Program-made: the position numbers and the translations under genes | Notes under the pieces: model-generated | The model's input: only the letters and a program-made list of their open reading frames with translations | The model's database searches: none | Told to the model about the DNA's origin: nothing | Shown here: one piece after another, positions 8,439 through 17,877 of the stretch | Layout of the letters: each line of letters begins with the position of its first letter | Position numbering within the stretch: position 1 is the stretch's first letter | Assembly: GCA_963717125.1 (NCBI GenBank) | Contig: CAVQVG010000004.1 | Coordinates: forward strand, 124,001 to 188,000 | Source of the DNA: RYN-230 sp963717125 | GTDB taxonomy: Bacteria > Actinomycetota > Actinomycetes > Streptosporangiales > Streptosporangiaceae | Reading direction: 5' to 3' | Length of the DNA: 64,000 bases

Positions 8439-11414
8439 ATGCTTGACGTGATGAGCGTGTCGAGTCCCGTTCTGGTCGGCCGGTCCGGCCAGCTGTCCGA
8501 GCTCCGCGCCGTGCTGGCCGAGGCGGGCCGCGGCCAGCCGGCCACGGTCCTGGTCGGCGGGGAAGCAGGCGTCGGCAAGTCCCGGCTGCTGGCTGAGTTC
8601 GCCGCGCGGTCCCGCGACGGCGGTGCCCGGGTGCTGGTCGGCGGCTGCCTGGAGCTGGGTGCGGACGGCCTGCCGTTCGCCCCGTTCACCACGGTGCTCC
8701 GCGAGCTGGTCCGGGATCTGGGCACCGCCCGGATCGCGGACCTGCTGCCCAGCGGCGCGACCAGGGAGCTGGCCCGGCTGCTGCCCGAGTTCGGCGAGCC
8801 GGCCGCGGCCGAGGACGCCGGGGAGGCCCGGGCCCGGCTGTTCGAGCAGGTCCTCATCCTGCTCGAACAGCTGGCCGAGACCAGCCCGGTGCTGCTGGTC
8901 ATCGAGGACGCGCACTGGGCCGACCGGTCCACCCGGGACCTGCTGGCCTTCCTGATCCGCAACCAGCAGGCGCTGGACGGGCTGCTGATCGTGATCACCT
9001 ACCGGTCCGACGAGCTGCACCGTACCCACCCGCTGCGCCCCCTGCTGGCCGAGCTCGACCGGGTCGGCTGGGTCCGCCGGATGGACCTCGGCCGGCTGTC
9101 CCGCCGGGACACCGGCGAGCTGATCGCCCGGCTGCTCGGTCACGAGCCCGCCGCTGATCTGCTGGACGCGGTGTACCGGCGCACCGAGGGCAACCCGCTG
9201 TTCGTGGAGGCGTTGCTCGGGGAGGGTGAGCTGGGCTCCGGGCTGCCCGAGTCGCTGCGTGACCTGCTGGTGGCCAGCGTGCGGCGGCTGCCGGAGGAGA
9301 CCCAGGACGTGGTCCGGGTGGCCAGCGCGGCTGGCGAGCGGACCGGCCACGCGCTCCTGGCCGCGGTCACCGGGCTGGACCTGGCCGGGCTGGCCGGGGC
9401 GCTGCGGCCGGCCGTGGCGGCCAACGTGCTCCTCATCGACGAGGACGGGTTCATGTTCCGCCACGCGCTGATCCGCGAGGCGATGAGTGAGGAACTGCTC
9501 CCCGGCGAGAGCAGCCAGCTGCACAGCCGTTTCGCCGAGGCGATCAACGCCGACCCGGCGCTCGTGCCGCCCGGCCGGGCCGCGGTCGAGCAGGCCTACC
9601 ACTGGTACGCGGCGCACGACACGGCGCGCGCGCTGGCCAGCGCCTGGGCCGCCGCCGCGGAATTCGGCCACGCGCTGGCCCACGCCGAGCAGCTCGCCAT
9701 GCTGTCCCGGGTGCTGGAACTGTGGGACCAGGTCCCCGGGGCCGGGCAGCGCATCGGCGGCAGTCGGCTGGCCGTGCTCGAAGCCGCCACCCGGGTGGCC
9801 GAGCTGGCCGGCGAGTTCGACCGCGGGATCGCCCTGGCCAAAGCGGCGTTGCGGGAGATCGACGCGGACGCCGAGCCGGTCCGGGCCGCACTGCTGCTGC
9901 AGGCCCGCGGCCACCTGTGCTACCTGGTCGGTCGCCCCGGCCACACCGAGGACCTACGCGAGGCGGCCCGGCTGGTGCCCGCCGACCCGCCCACCCCGGC
10001 GCGGGCCCGGGTGCTGGAAGCCCTGGCGCACGACATCCATCACCGGATTCACTGGGATGACGGCGAGTTCCTGGCCAGCGCCGAGGAAGCGGTGGCGGTG
10101 GCCCGGCAGGCCGGTGACCCGGCCACCGAAGCGGCCGCGCTGGTCACGCTGGCCTGCGCGCAGCCGCTCAGCGGGGATGTGCAGCCGATCCGGGACATGC
10201 TGGCCGAGGCCCGCGCGGTCGCCGCGCAGGCCCGGGCCTACCAGCCGCTGCTCCGCGCCGTCATCACCGAGTCGGACCTGCTGGAGGGCCTGGGCCAGCA
10301 CGAGCAGGCCGCCGCGGTGGCCCGGGACGGCATCCGGACCGCCGCCGAGTACGGGCTGGCCCGGACCTCCGGTGTGATCCTGGCCGTCAATCTGGCCGAG
10401 CCGCTGGTATCGCTGGGCCGGTGGGACGAGGCGGGCGAGGTCATCGAGCGGGCCTGGCAGCTGTTGCCGCCCGCGCTGACCGGGTCCTCGCTGTGGCGGC
10501 TGTCCGGCGACATGGCCCTGGCCCGCGGTGAGCTGGCCGTCGCCACCGAGCGCGTGGCCACGGTGCAGGCGACGCTGCACGGCACCCGGTACAAGGACGA
10601 GCTGCAGCTGGCGCTGGCCCGGCTGGAGACCGAGGTGCGGACGGCCCAGGACCGGCCCGCCGCGGCGCTGGCCGTGGCCGAGGACGCGCTGGACCAGGTG
10701 GTGGTCACGCACAGCGCCCGGTACGGCTGGCCGCTGCTGGTCGCCGCGGTCCGGGCCTGCGCCGCCGCGGACCGCGACCCGGCGCTGGCCACACGGGCCG
10801 GCGCGCTCCGCGGCCGGCTGCCCGCCGAGGCGGCCAAGCTGGCCGCGGACGGGCTGGCCCAGCCAGCCCACCGGCTGACGTTCGCGGCCGAGATGCTGCG
10901 CGGCGACGGCCGGCCCGAGGACATCCGGGCGGCCTGGGACGCCGCGGTGCAGGCCTGGGAGACGGTAGGCCAGCCCTACCCGCTGGCCCGCGCGCTGCAG
11001 CAGGCGGCCGGGGCCGCGCTGACCGCGGGCGACCGCGACGGTGCCGCCGCCCGGCTGCGCCGGGCCGTCGGGCTGGCCCGGGAGCTGGGCGCCGAGCCGC
11101 TGCGGGACAGCATCACGCTGCTCGCCCGGCGGGCCAGGATCCCGCTCGGCGACAGCCCGGCGGATGGCGCGGGGGGCCCGGGCGACGAGGCCGGCCCGGG
11201 CCGCGAGCCGGGCCGGCTCGGGCTCACCGCGCGTGAGTTCGAGGTGCTCCGGCTGGTCGCCGCCGGGCAGAGCAACCGGGACATCGCCAGCGAGCTGTTC
11301 ATCTCGGCCAAGACGGCCAGCGTGCACGTGTCGAACATCCTGGGCAAGCTCGGCGTGAGCAGCCGCGGCGAGGCCGCCGCCACCGCGCACCGGCTGCGGC
11401 TGTTCGACGCCTGA
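8439..11414 (+). CDS. LAL-type LuxR transcriptional regulator with AAA ATPase domain
   Basis: The 991-residue protein is a large ATP-binding regulator of the LuxR family. The Walker A motif is GGEAGVGKSRL (residues 40-50) and Walker B is VLLVIEDAHWAD near residue 150. A long helical TPR-like region spans about 350-900. The LuxR helix-turn-helix occupies the last 65 residues (LTAREFEVLRLVAAGQSNRDI, KTASVHVSNILGKLGV). A GGAGAG site precedes the ATG. Such regulators activate secondary metabolism or sugar genes after binding ATP and an inducer. The neighbours do not reveal the target. The frame is intact over nearly 3 kb. Confidence 0.95.
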   Translation: MLDVMSVSSPVLVGRSGQLSELRAVLAEAGRGQPATVLVGGEAGVGKSRLLAEFAARSRDGGARVLVGGCLELGADGLPFAPFTTVLRELVRDLGTARIADLLPSGATRELARLLPEFGEPAAAEDAGEARARLFEQVLILLEQLAETSPVLLVIEDAHWADRSTRDLLAFLIRNQQALDGLLIVITYRSDELHRTHPLRPLLAELDRVGWVRRMDLGRLSRRDTGELIARLLGHEPAADLLDAVYRRTEGNPLFVEALLGEGELGSGLPESLRDLLVASVRRLPEETQDVVRVASAAGERTGHALLAAVTGLDLAGLAGALRPAVAANVLLIDEDGFMFRHALIREAMSEELLPGESSQLHSRFAEAINADPALVPPGRAAVEQAYHWYAAHDTARALASAWAAAAEFGHALAHAEQLAMLSRVLELWDQVPGAGQRIGGSRLAVLEAATRVAELAGEFDRGIALAKAALREIDADAEPVRAALLLQARGHLCYLVGRPGHTEDLREAARLVPADPPTPARARVLEALAHDIHHRIHWDDGEFLASAEEAVAVARQAGDPATEAAALVTLACAQPLSGDVQPIRDMLAEARAVAAQARAYQPLLRAVITESDLLEGLGQHEQAAAVARDGIRTAAEYGLARTSGVILAVNLAEPLVSLGRWDEAGEVIERAWQLLPPALTGSSLWRLSGDMALARGELAVATERVATVQATLHGTRYKDELQLALARLETEVRTAQDRPAAALAVAEDALDQVVVTHSARYGWPLLVAAVRACAAADRDPALATRAGALRGRLPAEAAKLAADGLAQPAHRLTFAAEMLRGDGRPEDIRAAWDAAVQAWETVGQPYPLARALQQAAGAALTAGDRDGAAARLRRAVGLARELGAEPLRDSITLLARRARIPLGDSPADGAGGPGDEAGPGREPGRLGLTAREFEVLRLVAAGQSNRDIASELFISAKTASVHVSNILGKLGVSSRGEAAATAHRLRLFDA

Positions 11415-11462
11415 ATCAGCCGCGGCGGGCGACGGCCGCCGCGAGATCCCGGCTGCGCTCCA

Positions 11463-12149
11463 TCACACCGTCACGCGGCGGATCGTGGCGTGGCCGCCGG
11501 CCAGGACCACCACCGTCAGTGCGGCGATGACGCCGGTCAGTTCGAGGGCGCTCAGGGTGGCAGGGTACGCGCCTGCCGGCCGCAGCCGCAGCGGGCCGAC
11601 GCCGGCCCGGGAGCACGCGAACGCGACGGCGAGCGCGACCAGCACCTGGAGGGCGATGAACGCGATCAGGCCCAGCATGCCCCACCGGCGATTCACGATC
11701 CCGTACCACATGCCGTACACGAACAGCGCGGACAGTCCCACGAACGAGGTCAGCCAGGTGGCGTACCAGGGCCCGTTCAGGAGATACGGCACCCGGAAGA
11801 AGGTGACGGACAGTCCCCAGCCGCCGGTCGCCCGTTCGATGGCCTGCAGCCCGGCTATCACCAGGCCGGATACGAGGGACATCGACACCCCGAGCAGCGC
11901 GGTACCAGCGTAGAAGGAGCGCCGGGTCGCGCCGAGCGCGAGACCGAACGGCAGCCACCCGCCGATGCGCTGCGCGCCCGTCACGAAGAAGAGGACGGAA
12001 ATGCCCAGCAGTCCTCCGTTGCGCCAGATGTCGCCCCCCCGTGCCACGTCCAGGGCAAAGGCAAGCGCCAGGGTCGCCAACGGGGCCGTGACGAATAGCA
12101 CCGGCCGCTGCACCAGCTGGTAGCGGGCCACCTTGGTCATGGTGTTCAT
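11463..12149 (-). CDS. ABC transporter permease-type membrane protein
   Basis: The 228-residue protein has about six hydrophobic segments and no soluble domain. It overlaps the end of the ABC ATPase gene by four bases (ATGA), so it should be the membrane partner of that ATPase. Together with the GntR regulator the three genes form a YtrA-type operon, a class often induced by cell-wall stress. It ends 48 bases from the LAL gene, which converges on it. Confidence 0.8.
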   Translation of the reverse strand: MNTMTKVARYQLVQRPVLFVTAPLATLALAFALDVARGGDIWRNGGLLGISVLFFVTGAQRIGGWLPFGLALGATRRSFYAGTALLGVSMSLVSGLVIAGLQAIERATGGWGLSVTFFRVPYLLNGPWYATWLTSFVGLSALFVYGMWYGIVNRRWGMLGLIAFIALQVLVALAVAFACSRAGVGPLRLRPAGAYPATLSALELTGVIAALTVVVLAGGHATIRRVTV

Positions 12150-13048
12150 GCGCTGGTCCTTCCGGTCAGGGAGCCGGCGACGGCCGGCCCGCCGGACGCG
12201 TGGACCACGAGCTGCTGCAGGGACAGCGGGGTCAGGTCCAGGCCCAGCGACCGGGCCCGCTCGCGGTCTTCACCAGACACCTGCCCCACCATGACGACCG
12301 ACGCCTGGGAGCCGAGTCCGCGCCGTTCCCAGACCGGGCGCCCCGCAGTGAAGGAGTCCACCGCGAGGACCGGGCCGCTCACCGTGGTGGCCATGCCCCG
12401 CAGTCCGTCGGCCGCCGTGTCCAGCACGACCCGGCCGCGGTCGATCACGACCACGTTCTCGAACAGGCCGGCGGCCTCGTCGATCAGGTGCGTGGACAGC
12501 AGCACCGTACGGGGGAAGTCCGCGTACTCCGCCAGCAGCCGGTCGTAGAAGATCTGCCGGGCGACGGCGTCCAGCCCGGCGTACGGCTCGTCGAACAGCG
12601 TCACCTCGGCGCGGGCGGCGAGCCCGATCGTGATCCCGAGGGCCGACCGCTGCCCGCGCGACAGACTCTTGATCGCCTTGCCGGGTCGCAGGCGAAAGTC
12701 CTCCAGCAGCGAGGACGCCCGGCTCGTGTCCCAGTTCGGATAGCAGAAGGACGCGGCGCGGAGCGCGTGGCGCACCTTGAAGTCCGGGTACGCCTGGTCC
12801 TCGCGGACGAGCACCAGGCGGCGCAGCACGTTCCCGTTCTCGGCCGGCGACGAGCCGAGGACCCGCACCGAGCCGGATGACGGGAACTCCTGGCCCGCCA
12901 GGATGCGCAGTAAGGTCGTCTTTCCCGCGCCATTGCGGCCGAGCAGCCCGGTAATCGTCTCGGTGCCGATCGTCAGGTGCACGTCATCGAGGGCAACCTG
13001 GTCGGGGTACCTCCGGGTCAGCCCGGTTACCGAGATCGCCGGTGTCAT
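12146..13048 (-). CDS. ABC transporter ATP-binding protein
   Basis: All ATPase motifs are present: Walker A GRNGAGKTTL at about residue 36, a degenerate signature LSRGQRSALG, Walker B VTLFDEPYAGLD and the switch His in LLSTH. The C-terminal third is an accessory domain. The gene starts within the last four bases of the GntR regulator gene and its end overlaps the permease, so translation is coupled. Fast drug-type or peptide-type exporters of the YtrB group have this layout. The cargo is unknown. Confidence 0.92.
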   Translation of the reverse strand: MTPAISVTGLTRRYPDQVALDDVHLTIGTETITGLLGRNGAGKTTLLRILAGQEFPSSGSVRVLGSSPAENGNVLRRLVLVREDQAYPDFKVRHALRAASFCYPNWDTSRASSLLEDFRLRPGKAIKSLSRGQRSALGITIGLAARAEVTLFDEPYAGLDAVARQIFYDRLLAEYADFPRTVLLSTHLIDEAAGLFENVVVIDRGRVVLDTAADGLRGMATTVSGPVLAVDSFTAGRPVWERRGLGSQASVVMVGQVSGEDRERARSLGLDLTPLSLQQLVVHASGGPAVAGSLTGRTSA

Positions 13049-13437
13049 ACGGCGACGCCTCCCCGCTCGTTACTGCGTTCCTTGAAAAGCGCGATCAGCT
13101 CATCGGAGTCGATCCCGAGCCGGGTCGCCTCGGTCAGCAGCGGCTCCACGTACCGCTCGGTGAACTCGGCCCGCCTGCGCGCCAGCAGCGTCGCACGCGA
13201 CCCGGCCGCCACGAACATCCCGATGCCGCGGCGCTTGTCCAGCAGGCCCTCGTCGGCGAGGATGTTGATCCCCTTCGCCGCGGTCGCCGGGTTGATCCGG
13301 TAGAAGGCCGCCAGTTCATTTGTTGACGGCACGCGCTCGCCCTCGGCCAGGCCGCCGTCCGCGATGCCGGCCGCCAGCCGCTCCGCCACCTGGGCGAACA
13401 GCGGGGTCCCCTCGTCAAGACCAGCCATTTCCCGCAC
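13045..13437 (-). CDS. GntR-family (YtrA subfamily) transcriptional regulator
   Basis: A winged helix lies in the first 75 residues (PLFAQVAERLAAGIADG, VPSTNELAAFYRINPATAAKGI, KRRGIGMFV). A short dimerising tail follows, as in YtrA proteins, which lack the large effector domain. GTG 13437 was chosen because AGAGG lies nine bases upstream; a TTG at 13446 is in frame but touches that site. It heads the ABC operon. A near-perfect palindrome directly upstream is the likely autoregulatory operator. Confidence 0.9.
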   Translation of the reverse strand: MREMAGLDEGTPLFAQVAERLAAGIADGGLAEGERVPSTNELAAFYRINPATAAKGINILADEGLLDKRRGIGMFVAAGSRATLLARRRAEFTERYVEPLLTEATRLGIDSDELIALFKERSNERGGVAV

Positions 13438-13465
13438 CGTTTCCAACCTCTCGGCTTCTTCATCG

Positions 13466-13487
13466 GTTCATTACCTGAGTAATGTAC
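13466..13487. promoter_or_regulatory. Operator palindrome of the GntR-ABC operon
   Basis: The 22-bp inverted repeat has arms GTTCATTAC and GTAATGTAC around CTGA, with one mismatch. It lies 29 bases before the regulator start, where the promoter should be: TTGAGC upstream and TAATGA within the palindrome on the minus strand. It is unusually AT-rich for this genome. Confidence 0.7.
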
Positions 13488-13582
13488 CGCTCAACTAGCA
13501 AACCGGTCAACCCGAGCGCCGATGCCAGGATGGCCCCCGGAACCTACGCTGGTGCGGACGCTGCTGCGGGCAGGATGGCGGC

Positions 13583-14321
13583 ATGGACGTGCGGTTCGTG
13601 GGCAGCGGCGACGCGTTCGGCAGCGGCGGGCGGGCGCAGACCTGTATCCGGCTTTCCGCGGGCGGCCAGGTGCTGCTGGTCAACTGCGGCGCGACCAGCC
13701 TGGCCGCGCTGCGGGCCCAGGGGCTGGACCCGGGCGAGGTGGCCGGCGTCGCGGTCAGCCACCTGCACGGCGACCACTTCGGCGGGCTTCCGTTCCTGAT
13801 CATGGACGGCCAGTTCGCCCGGCGCACGGCGCCGCTGCTGGTGGCCGGGCCGCCGGGGATCGCGTCCCGGCTGAGTGCGGCCATGGAGGTCCTGTTCCCC
13901 GGATCCAGCCAGGTCCGGCGGCGCTTCCCGGTCGAGGTGACCGAACTGGCCACTGACGGGACGCCGGCCGACCCTGGCCGGGGCAACCGTGCGCGGCTGG
14001 CAGGTTGAGCACGCCTCCGGCGCCCCGCCGCTGGCGCTGCGGGTCGAGCTGGGCGGGGCGAGCTTCGGCTACTCCGGTGACACGCAGTGGACCCCGGCGC
14101 TGGCCGAGGCGGCCCGGGACACCGACCTGTTCGCGGTGGAGGCCTACACCTTCGACCGGCCGGTCCGCTACCACCTCGACTACCAGACGCTGCGCGGGCA
14201 CGTGGGCGAGCTGCGCGCGGGCCGGATCGTGCTCACCCACATGTCCGGCGCGATGCTGGCCCGGCTGGCCGACGCCGCCTTGCCCGCGGCCTACGACGGG
14301 ATGACGGTCCGCCTAGGGTGA
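13583..14321 (+). pseudogene. Metallo-beta-lactamase-fold hydrolase, one-base frameshift
   Basis: The first half opens with FVGSGDAFGSGGR and carries the metal-binding HLHGDH motif, as in ribonuclease Z-like and cyclic-nucleotide phosphodiesterase-like MBL hydrolases. At about 13972 an extra C (GACCCTG for GACCTG) throws the frame and it stops at 14008. The second half continues in the next frame (GWQVEHASGAPPLALRVE, FGYSGDTQW with the metal-bridging Asp, and HMSG with the last His) to TGA 14319-14321. All metal ligands are present across the two frames, so the break is recent or a sequence error. Confidence 0.8.
14314..14319 (+). promoter_or_regulatory. -10 element TAGGGT for the SDR gene
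   Basis: TAGGGT is followed by exactly six bases and then ATG 14326, overlapping the last codons of the preceding gene. There is no ribosome binding site, so the message is probably leaderless. Confidence 0.55.
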
Positions 14322-14325
14322 GTGG

Positions 14326-15072
14326 ATGAGCGCTGAGCGGATGATCGTGGTGAGCGGGGCTGGCTCCGGCATCGGCCGGGCGGTGACCCAGCGGCTGGTG
14401 GCGGACGGTGGCCAGGTGATGGCGGTGGGACGGCGGCCGGAGCCGCTGCAGCGACTGGCGGAGGAGCTAGGCAAGGCGGTCCGCCCGGTGGCCGCCGACG
14501 TGGGTACCGAAGCGGGCGCGGCGGCCGTGGCCGCGGACCTGGCGGCGGCCGGGCAGGCCTGCGCCGGGGTGGTGGCCGCCGCCGGCGGGCTGACCCCGGA
14601 CCAGCCCGCGGCCAGCCCGCTGCAGCAGGTCCGCCGCGACTGGCAGGCCTCGTTCGAGTCCAACGTGCTGACCGCGGTGCTGCTGGTCGAGGCGCTGCGG
14701 GCGGACCTGGAGCGCGATGGCGGCCGGATCGTGCTGGTGTCCTCGGTGGCCGCGCTGCGCGGCGGCGGCGGTGGCCCGTACGGCGCGATGAAGGCCGCGC
14801 TGCACGCCTGGGCCTACGACCTGGCCCGGGAACTCGGGCCGTCCGGCGGCACGGCCAACGTGGTCGCGCCCGGCTTCGTGCCGGACACCGGGTTCTGGGC
14901 CGGGCGGCTGACCCCGGGGTCGCGGCGCGAGCGCGGCGCGCAGACCCTGGTCGGCCGCGAAGGGGCGCCCGCCGAGGTGGCCTCGCTGATCGCCTGGCTG
15001 CTGGGCCCGGACGGCGGCTGGATGACCGGCCAGGTGCTGTCCCCGAACGGTGGCGTGGTGCTCGGCCGCTGA
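14326..15072 (+). CDS. Short-chain dehydrogenase/reductase
   Basis: The 248-residue protein is a classical SDR. It has the cofactor motif GAGSGIG at residues 11-17, AAGG in place of the usual NNAG, a catalytic Ser in VSSVAAL and the YGAMK active site. Length and motifs are normal for NAD(P)H-dependent keto or alcohol oxidoreductases. The substrate cannot be inferred. It begins five bases after the metallo-hydrolase gene but probably has its own promoter. Confidence 0.92.
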   Translation: MSAERMIVVSGAGSGIGRAVTQRLVADGGQVMAVGRRPEPLQRLAEELGKAVRPVAADVGTEAGAAAVAADLAAAGQACAGVVAAAGGLTPDQPAASPLQQVRRDWQASFESNVLTAVLLVEALRADLERDGGRIVLVSSVAALRGGGGGPYGAMKAALHAWAYDLARELGPSGGTANVVAPGFVPDTGFWAGRLTPGSRRERGAQTLVGREGAPAEVASLIAWLLGPDGGWMTGQVLSPNGGVVLGR

Positions 15073-15111
15073 GCCCAGCGGCTGCCGGTGGGCCGGCGGC
15101 CAGCGCTGGGG

Positions 15112-15915
15112 CTAGCGCAGCGCGGCCTTGCCGGCCGGCCTGGCCGCCAGGGCGGCCGCGGCCGTGTCCCAGTCCGGCAGGTCCGGCGGCGCGCCGCCCA
15201 GCGGCGCCCAGAAGTCGGCGCCCGGCGGCGCTTCGGCCTGGATGCGCGCGCCGCCCGCCCAGGCGGCGGTGAAGCCGAGCCGCCAGGAGTGCAGCAGCGT
15301 CCGCCCCGGACCGCCCGCCGTGGCCTTGCTGAACAGCGGGTCGCCGTCGATGGGGTGGCCGGTCCAGGCCAGATGCACCCGGATCTGGTGCCGCCGCCCG
15401 GTGACCGGGTGCACCGCAAGCACCGTGTGCTGCTCGTCGCCGCCCACCCGGAGGAACGTGGTGACCGACGGGTAGCTGCGGACCTCCTGGAACTCCGCCC
15501 CGGGCGGGACCGACCAGTAGGCCCGCGCCGGGTCGTAGCTGATCGCGTCCCGGCTGGCCGCGATCCGCACCCGGTTCTTGCGTCCCACGCTGAGCGGCAG
15601 TTCGATGGTGCCCCGGCCGGGCAGCCCGGCCGACCGGGTGATGGCCAGGTACATCTTGTCCACCGTGCGCTTGCTGAACTGCCGGGTGAGGTCACCATGC
15701 AGCCGCAGGTCCTTGGCCAGCAGCACGGCGCCCGAGGTCACTTTGTCGATCCGGTGCGCCGGGTACAGCGTCTCGCCCGCCTCGGCGGCCAGCCGGACCA
15801 GGTCCGTCTCGTGCCGTTCGCCCATCACCGCGAGCCCGGCCGGCTTGTTCAGCACCAGCGCGGCGTCGTCCTCATAGCAGACGGCGCCGGCGCGGATCTC
15901 GGCCCACCGGGTCAC
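15112..15915 (-). CDS. RluA-family pseudouridine synthase
   Basis: The active-site motif HRIDKVTSG carries the catalytic Asp (Asp57 from the chosen start). NKPAGLAVM precedes it and VTGRRHQIRVHL follows it, as in RluA-type synthases. No S4 domain is visible. GTG 15915 is preferred because a TACGGT -10 box lies six bases before it. The enzyme should isomerise uridine in rRNA or tRNA. It converges with the SDR gene. Confidence 0.88.
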   Translation of the reverse strand: MTRWAEIRAGAVCYEDDAALVLNKPAGLAVMGERHETDLVRLAAEAGETLYPAHRIDKVTSGAVLLAKDLRLHGDLTRQFSKRTVDKMYLAITRSAGLPGRGTIELPLSVGRKNRVRIAASRDAISYDPARAYWSVPPGAEFQEVRSYPSVTTFLRVGGDEQHTVLAVHPVTGRRHQIRVHLAWTGHPIDGDPLFSKATAGGPGRTLLHSWRLGFTAAWAGGARIQAEAPPGADFWAPLGGAPPDLPDWDTAAAALAARPAGKAALR

Positions 15916-15921
15916 CGGCTC

Positions 15922-15927
15922 ACCGTA
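15922..15927 (-). promoter_or_regulatory. -10 element TACGGT of the pseudouridine synthase gene
   Basis: On the minus strand TACGGT is followed by six bases and GTG 15915, the same leaderless spacing as at several other genes here. Confidence 0.45.
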
Positions 15928-16183
15928 CCGGCCCGGCGCCCGGCGTCGTTTCACCGGCTGGCCACAGGGGCACAACTCCGCCGTAAAGAACGGCCAGCGA
16001 GAGACTGGCTTCCGCTAGAGTGAGCAGGCATTTGGCCTGGTCAGGGCTCTGGTGTGCGGTACGGGGAACCGCTCTGCACCGGGTCGTGAACGCGGCCGGG
16101 GGCACGGGGATATCCAGGACAGCGGAGCCGCAGCTTGCGCAGGCGAGCGCGGAATCCGCGGCAACACGTTACGTGAGGCCATC

Positions 16184-17482
16184 GTGCGGGGAATCGGGGA
16201 ATTGGTCCAGCGCCGAGGCCGCTGGCTAGCGGCGCTCGGGGCAGTGGCTGGGCTGCTGCTCACGGCGTGCACCGGGGGCGGTGGCCAGCAGGCCGATGCT
16301 GGCCACGGCTCGGCTGGGCCCAGCTCGGCGGCCGCCAGGCCAGCCATCACACCGGCCAACGGCAGCCAGCACGTGAGCACCTCGGCGGCCATCACGGTCA
16401 CCTCGGCCAGTGGCCCGATCCGGAGCGTCCAGGTGACCGCGGGCCACCGCCACCTGCCGGTCAGCGGCCGGCTGAGCACCGCCCCCGGGGGCAAGCAGGC
16501 CACGTGGCACAGCACCTGGGCGCTGCACACCTCGCAGCGCTACACGGTGACCGCCACCTCGGCCGCGGCGGGCGGCCAGGCGGTCAGCGCGACGAGCACG
16601 TTCCGCACGATCACCCCCGCCGACACGTTCACCACGCAGATCTACCAGGGGTACCGGCAGACGTTCGGCGTCGGCATGCCGATCATTCTGTACTTCAGCC
16701 AGCCCATCACCCGGCGGGCCGCCGTGGAGCGCGCGCTCCAGTTGACCACTTCGAAGCCGGTGTACGGCGCCTGGTACTGGGACAGCGACAAGACGCTGTA
16801 CTTCCGCCCGCGCAGCTACTGGCCCGCGCATACCACGGTGAGCCTCGACGGGCACCTGGACGGGGTGGCCGGGGCCCGGGGCAGGTACGGCACCGCGGAC
16901 CTGACCCAGACGTTCCGCATCGGCGGCTCGCTGATCGTCACGGCCAGCACCGCCACCCACCACATGCACGTGTACCGGAACGGGCACCTGCTCTACACCT
17001 GGCCGATCAGCACCGGCCGGCCCGGCGACGACACCCCGAACGGCACCTACGTCACCATCGACAAGGCCAACCCGGTGCTGATGACCGGCCCCGGCTACAG
17101 CCTGGAGGTGCCCTGGTCGGTCCGGTTCACCTGGAGCGGTGACTACCTGCACGACGCGTACTGGTCGGTGGGCGAGCAGGGTTTCACCAACGTGAGTCAC
17201 GGCTGCGTGAACATGGCGCCGGCCGACGCGCAGACCTACTACCAGATGGAGAACCCGGGTGATCCGGTCATGATCACGGGCAGCCCGCTGGCCGGTACCT
17301 GGGACAACGGCTGGACCGTGTGGTTCCTGTCCTTCAAGAAGCTGGTCAGGGGCAGCGCGCTGGGCGAGGCGGTGCAGGCCGGGCCGGGCGGCAGCCGGTT
17401 CGTCAGCCTGTCCACGGTGCCGCCGTCCACGGCGTCCTACCCGCTGCAGACCGCGACACCGGGCAGCGCCGCCGCGTCCTAG
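16184..17482 (+). CDS. Lipoprotein L,D-transpeptidase (YkuD family) with Ig-like domain
   Basis: GTG 16184 follows GTGAGG by five bases. The signal sequence ends in a lipobox LLTAC (Cys29), so the enzyme is anchored outside the membrane. Residues 60-215 resemble the Ig-like domains of mycobacterial Ldt proteins. The catalytic YkuD domain lies at about 225-390, with HMHVYRNG, TPNGTY and the active site SHGCVNM (Cys341). It should form 3-3 cross-links in peptidoglycan. The C-terminal tail is Ser/Thr-rich. About 200 bases of untranslated leader precede it. Confidence 0.93.
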   Translation: MRGIGELVQRRGRWLAALGAVAGLLLTACTGGGGQQADAGHGSAGPSSAAARPAITPANGSQHVSTSAAITVTSASGPIRSVQVTAGHRHLPVSGRLSTAPGGKQATWHSTWALHTSQRYTVTATSAAAGGQAVSATSTFRTITPADTFTTQIYQGYRQTFGVGMPIILYFSQPITRRAAVERALQLTTSKPVYGAWYWDSDKTLYFRPRSYWPAHTTVSLDGHLDGVAGARGRYGTADLTQTFRIGGSLIVTASTATHHMHVYRNGHLLYTWPISTGRPGDDTPNGTYVTIDKANPVLMTGPGYSLEVPWSVRFTWSGDYLHDAYWSVGEQGFTNVSHGCVNMAPADAQTYYQMENPGDPVMITGSPLAGTWDNGWTVWFLSFKKLVRGSALGEAVQAGPGGSRFVSLSTVPPSTASYPLQTATPGSAAAS

Positions 17483-17760
17483 TGGGCTGTACCGCCGCCA
17501 CGGCCAGTGACCACGCCGGCCGTAATAGTGCGGCCGGCGACTAGCGGGTACCGCTGGCATCGCCGGGGTAACCTTAGGGTCAAGCGCGGGTACAGTCTGG
17601 TTGTCGTCCTGGTTGTCGTCCGCGTCCACTCCATCAGCCACAACGGGCCGGAGTCAGTGGCCCGGCAAAAGGCCGGCAGGCCGTCCAGAATGAATTGCCC
17701 GGCCACCTGCCTGCTTGCCCGTTCCGCCCGTCCTGAAGGAAATGTTCGGAAAGGAAATTA
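17483..17760 (+). other. Leader region with a possible promoter and a 12-bp tandem repeat
   Basis: There is no gene here. TAGGGT at about 17575 could be a -10 box for the genes downstream. The unit CTGGTTGTCGTC is duplicated at 17597-17620. The last 40 bases are AT-rich and end in a strong ribosome binding site for a small ORF at 17761. Confidence 0.45.
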
Positions 17761-17877
17761 ATGACCCTGGAGCGGCTGGGCCGGTTATCAGCCCCGCCGT
17801 TTCCGCCTCGGCAAAGCGCGATGTGCTGTGCCTGCGTCGCCGGAATGTCCACCTCTGTATCGATCGCGGGTCTGTAG
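17761..17877 (+). CDS. 38-codon leader ORF coupled to the next lipoprotein gene
   Basis: An ATG with a strong AAAGGAAA site six bases upstream opens a 38-codon frame whose TAG (17875-17877) shares one base with the GTG of the lipoprotein gene (TAGTG). That junction is typical of translational coupling. The peptide has no hydrophobic segment. It contains a Cys cluster MCCAC at residues 21-25 and a rare TTA codon at position 9. Leader peptides rich in one amino acid can control downstream genes by attenuation. Whether this one does, or is simply a small protein, cannot be told from the sequence. Confidence 0.55.
   Translation: MTLERLGRLSAPPFPPRQSAMCCACVAGMSTSVSIAGL

Noticed and set aside
15976..16183. 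A riboswitch (c-di-AMP type) in the leader of the L,D-transpeptidase gene
   Set aside because: The leader is long and the gene is a cell-wall enzyme, which fits, but I could not find the conserved blocks of the ydaO class in order.
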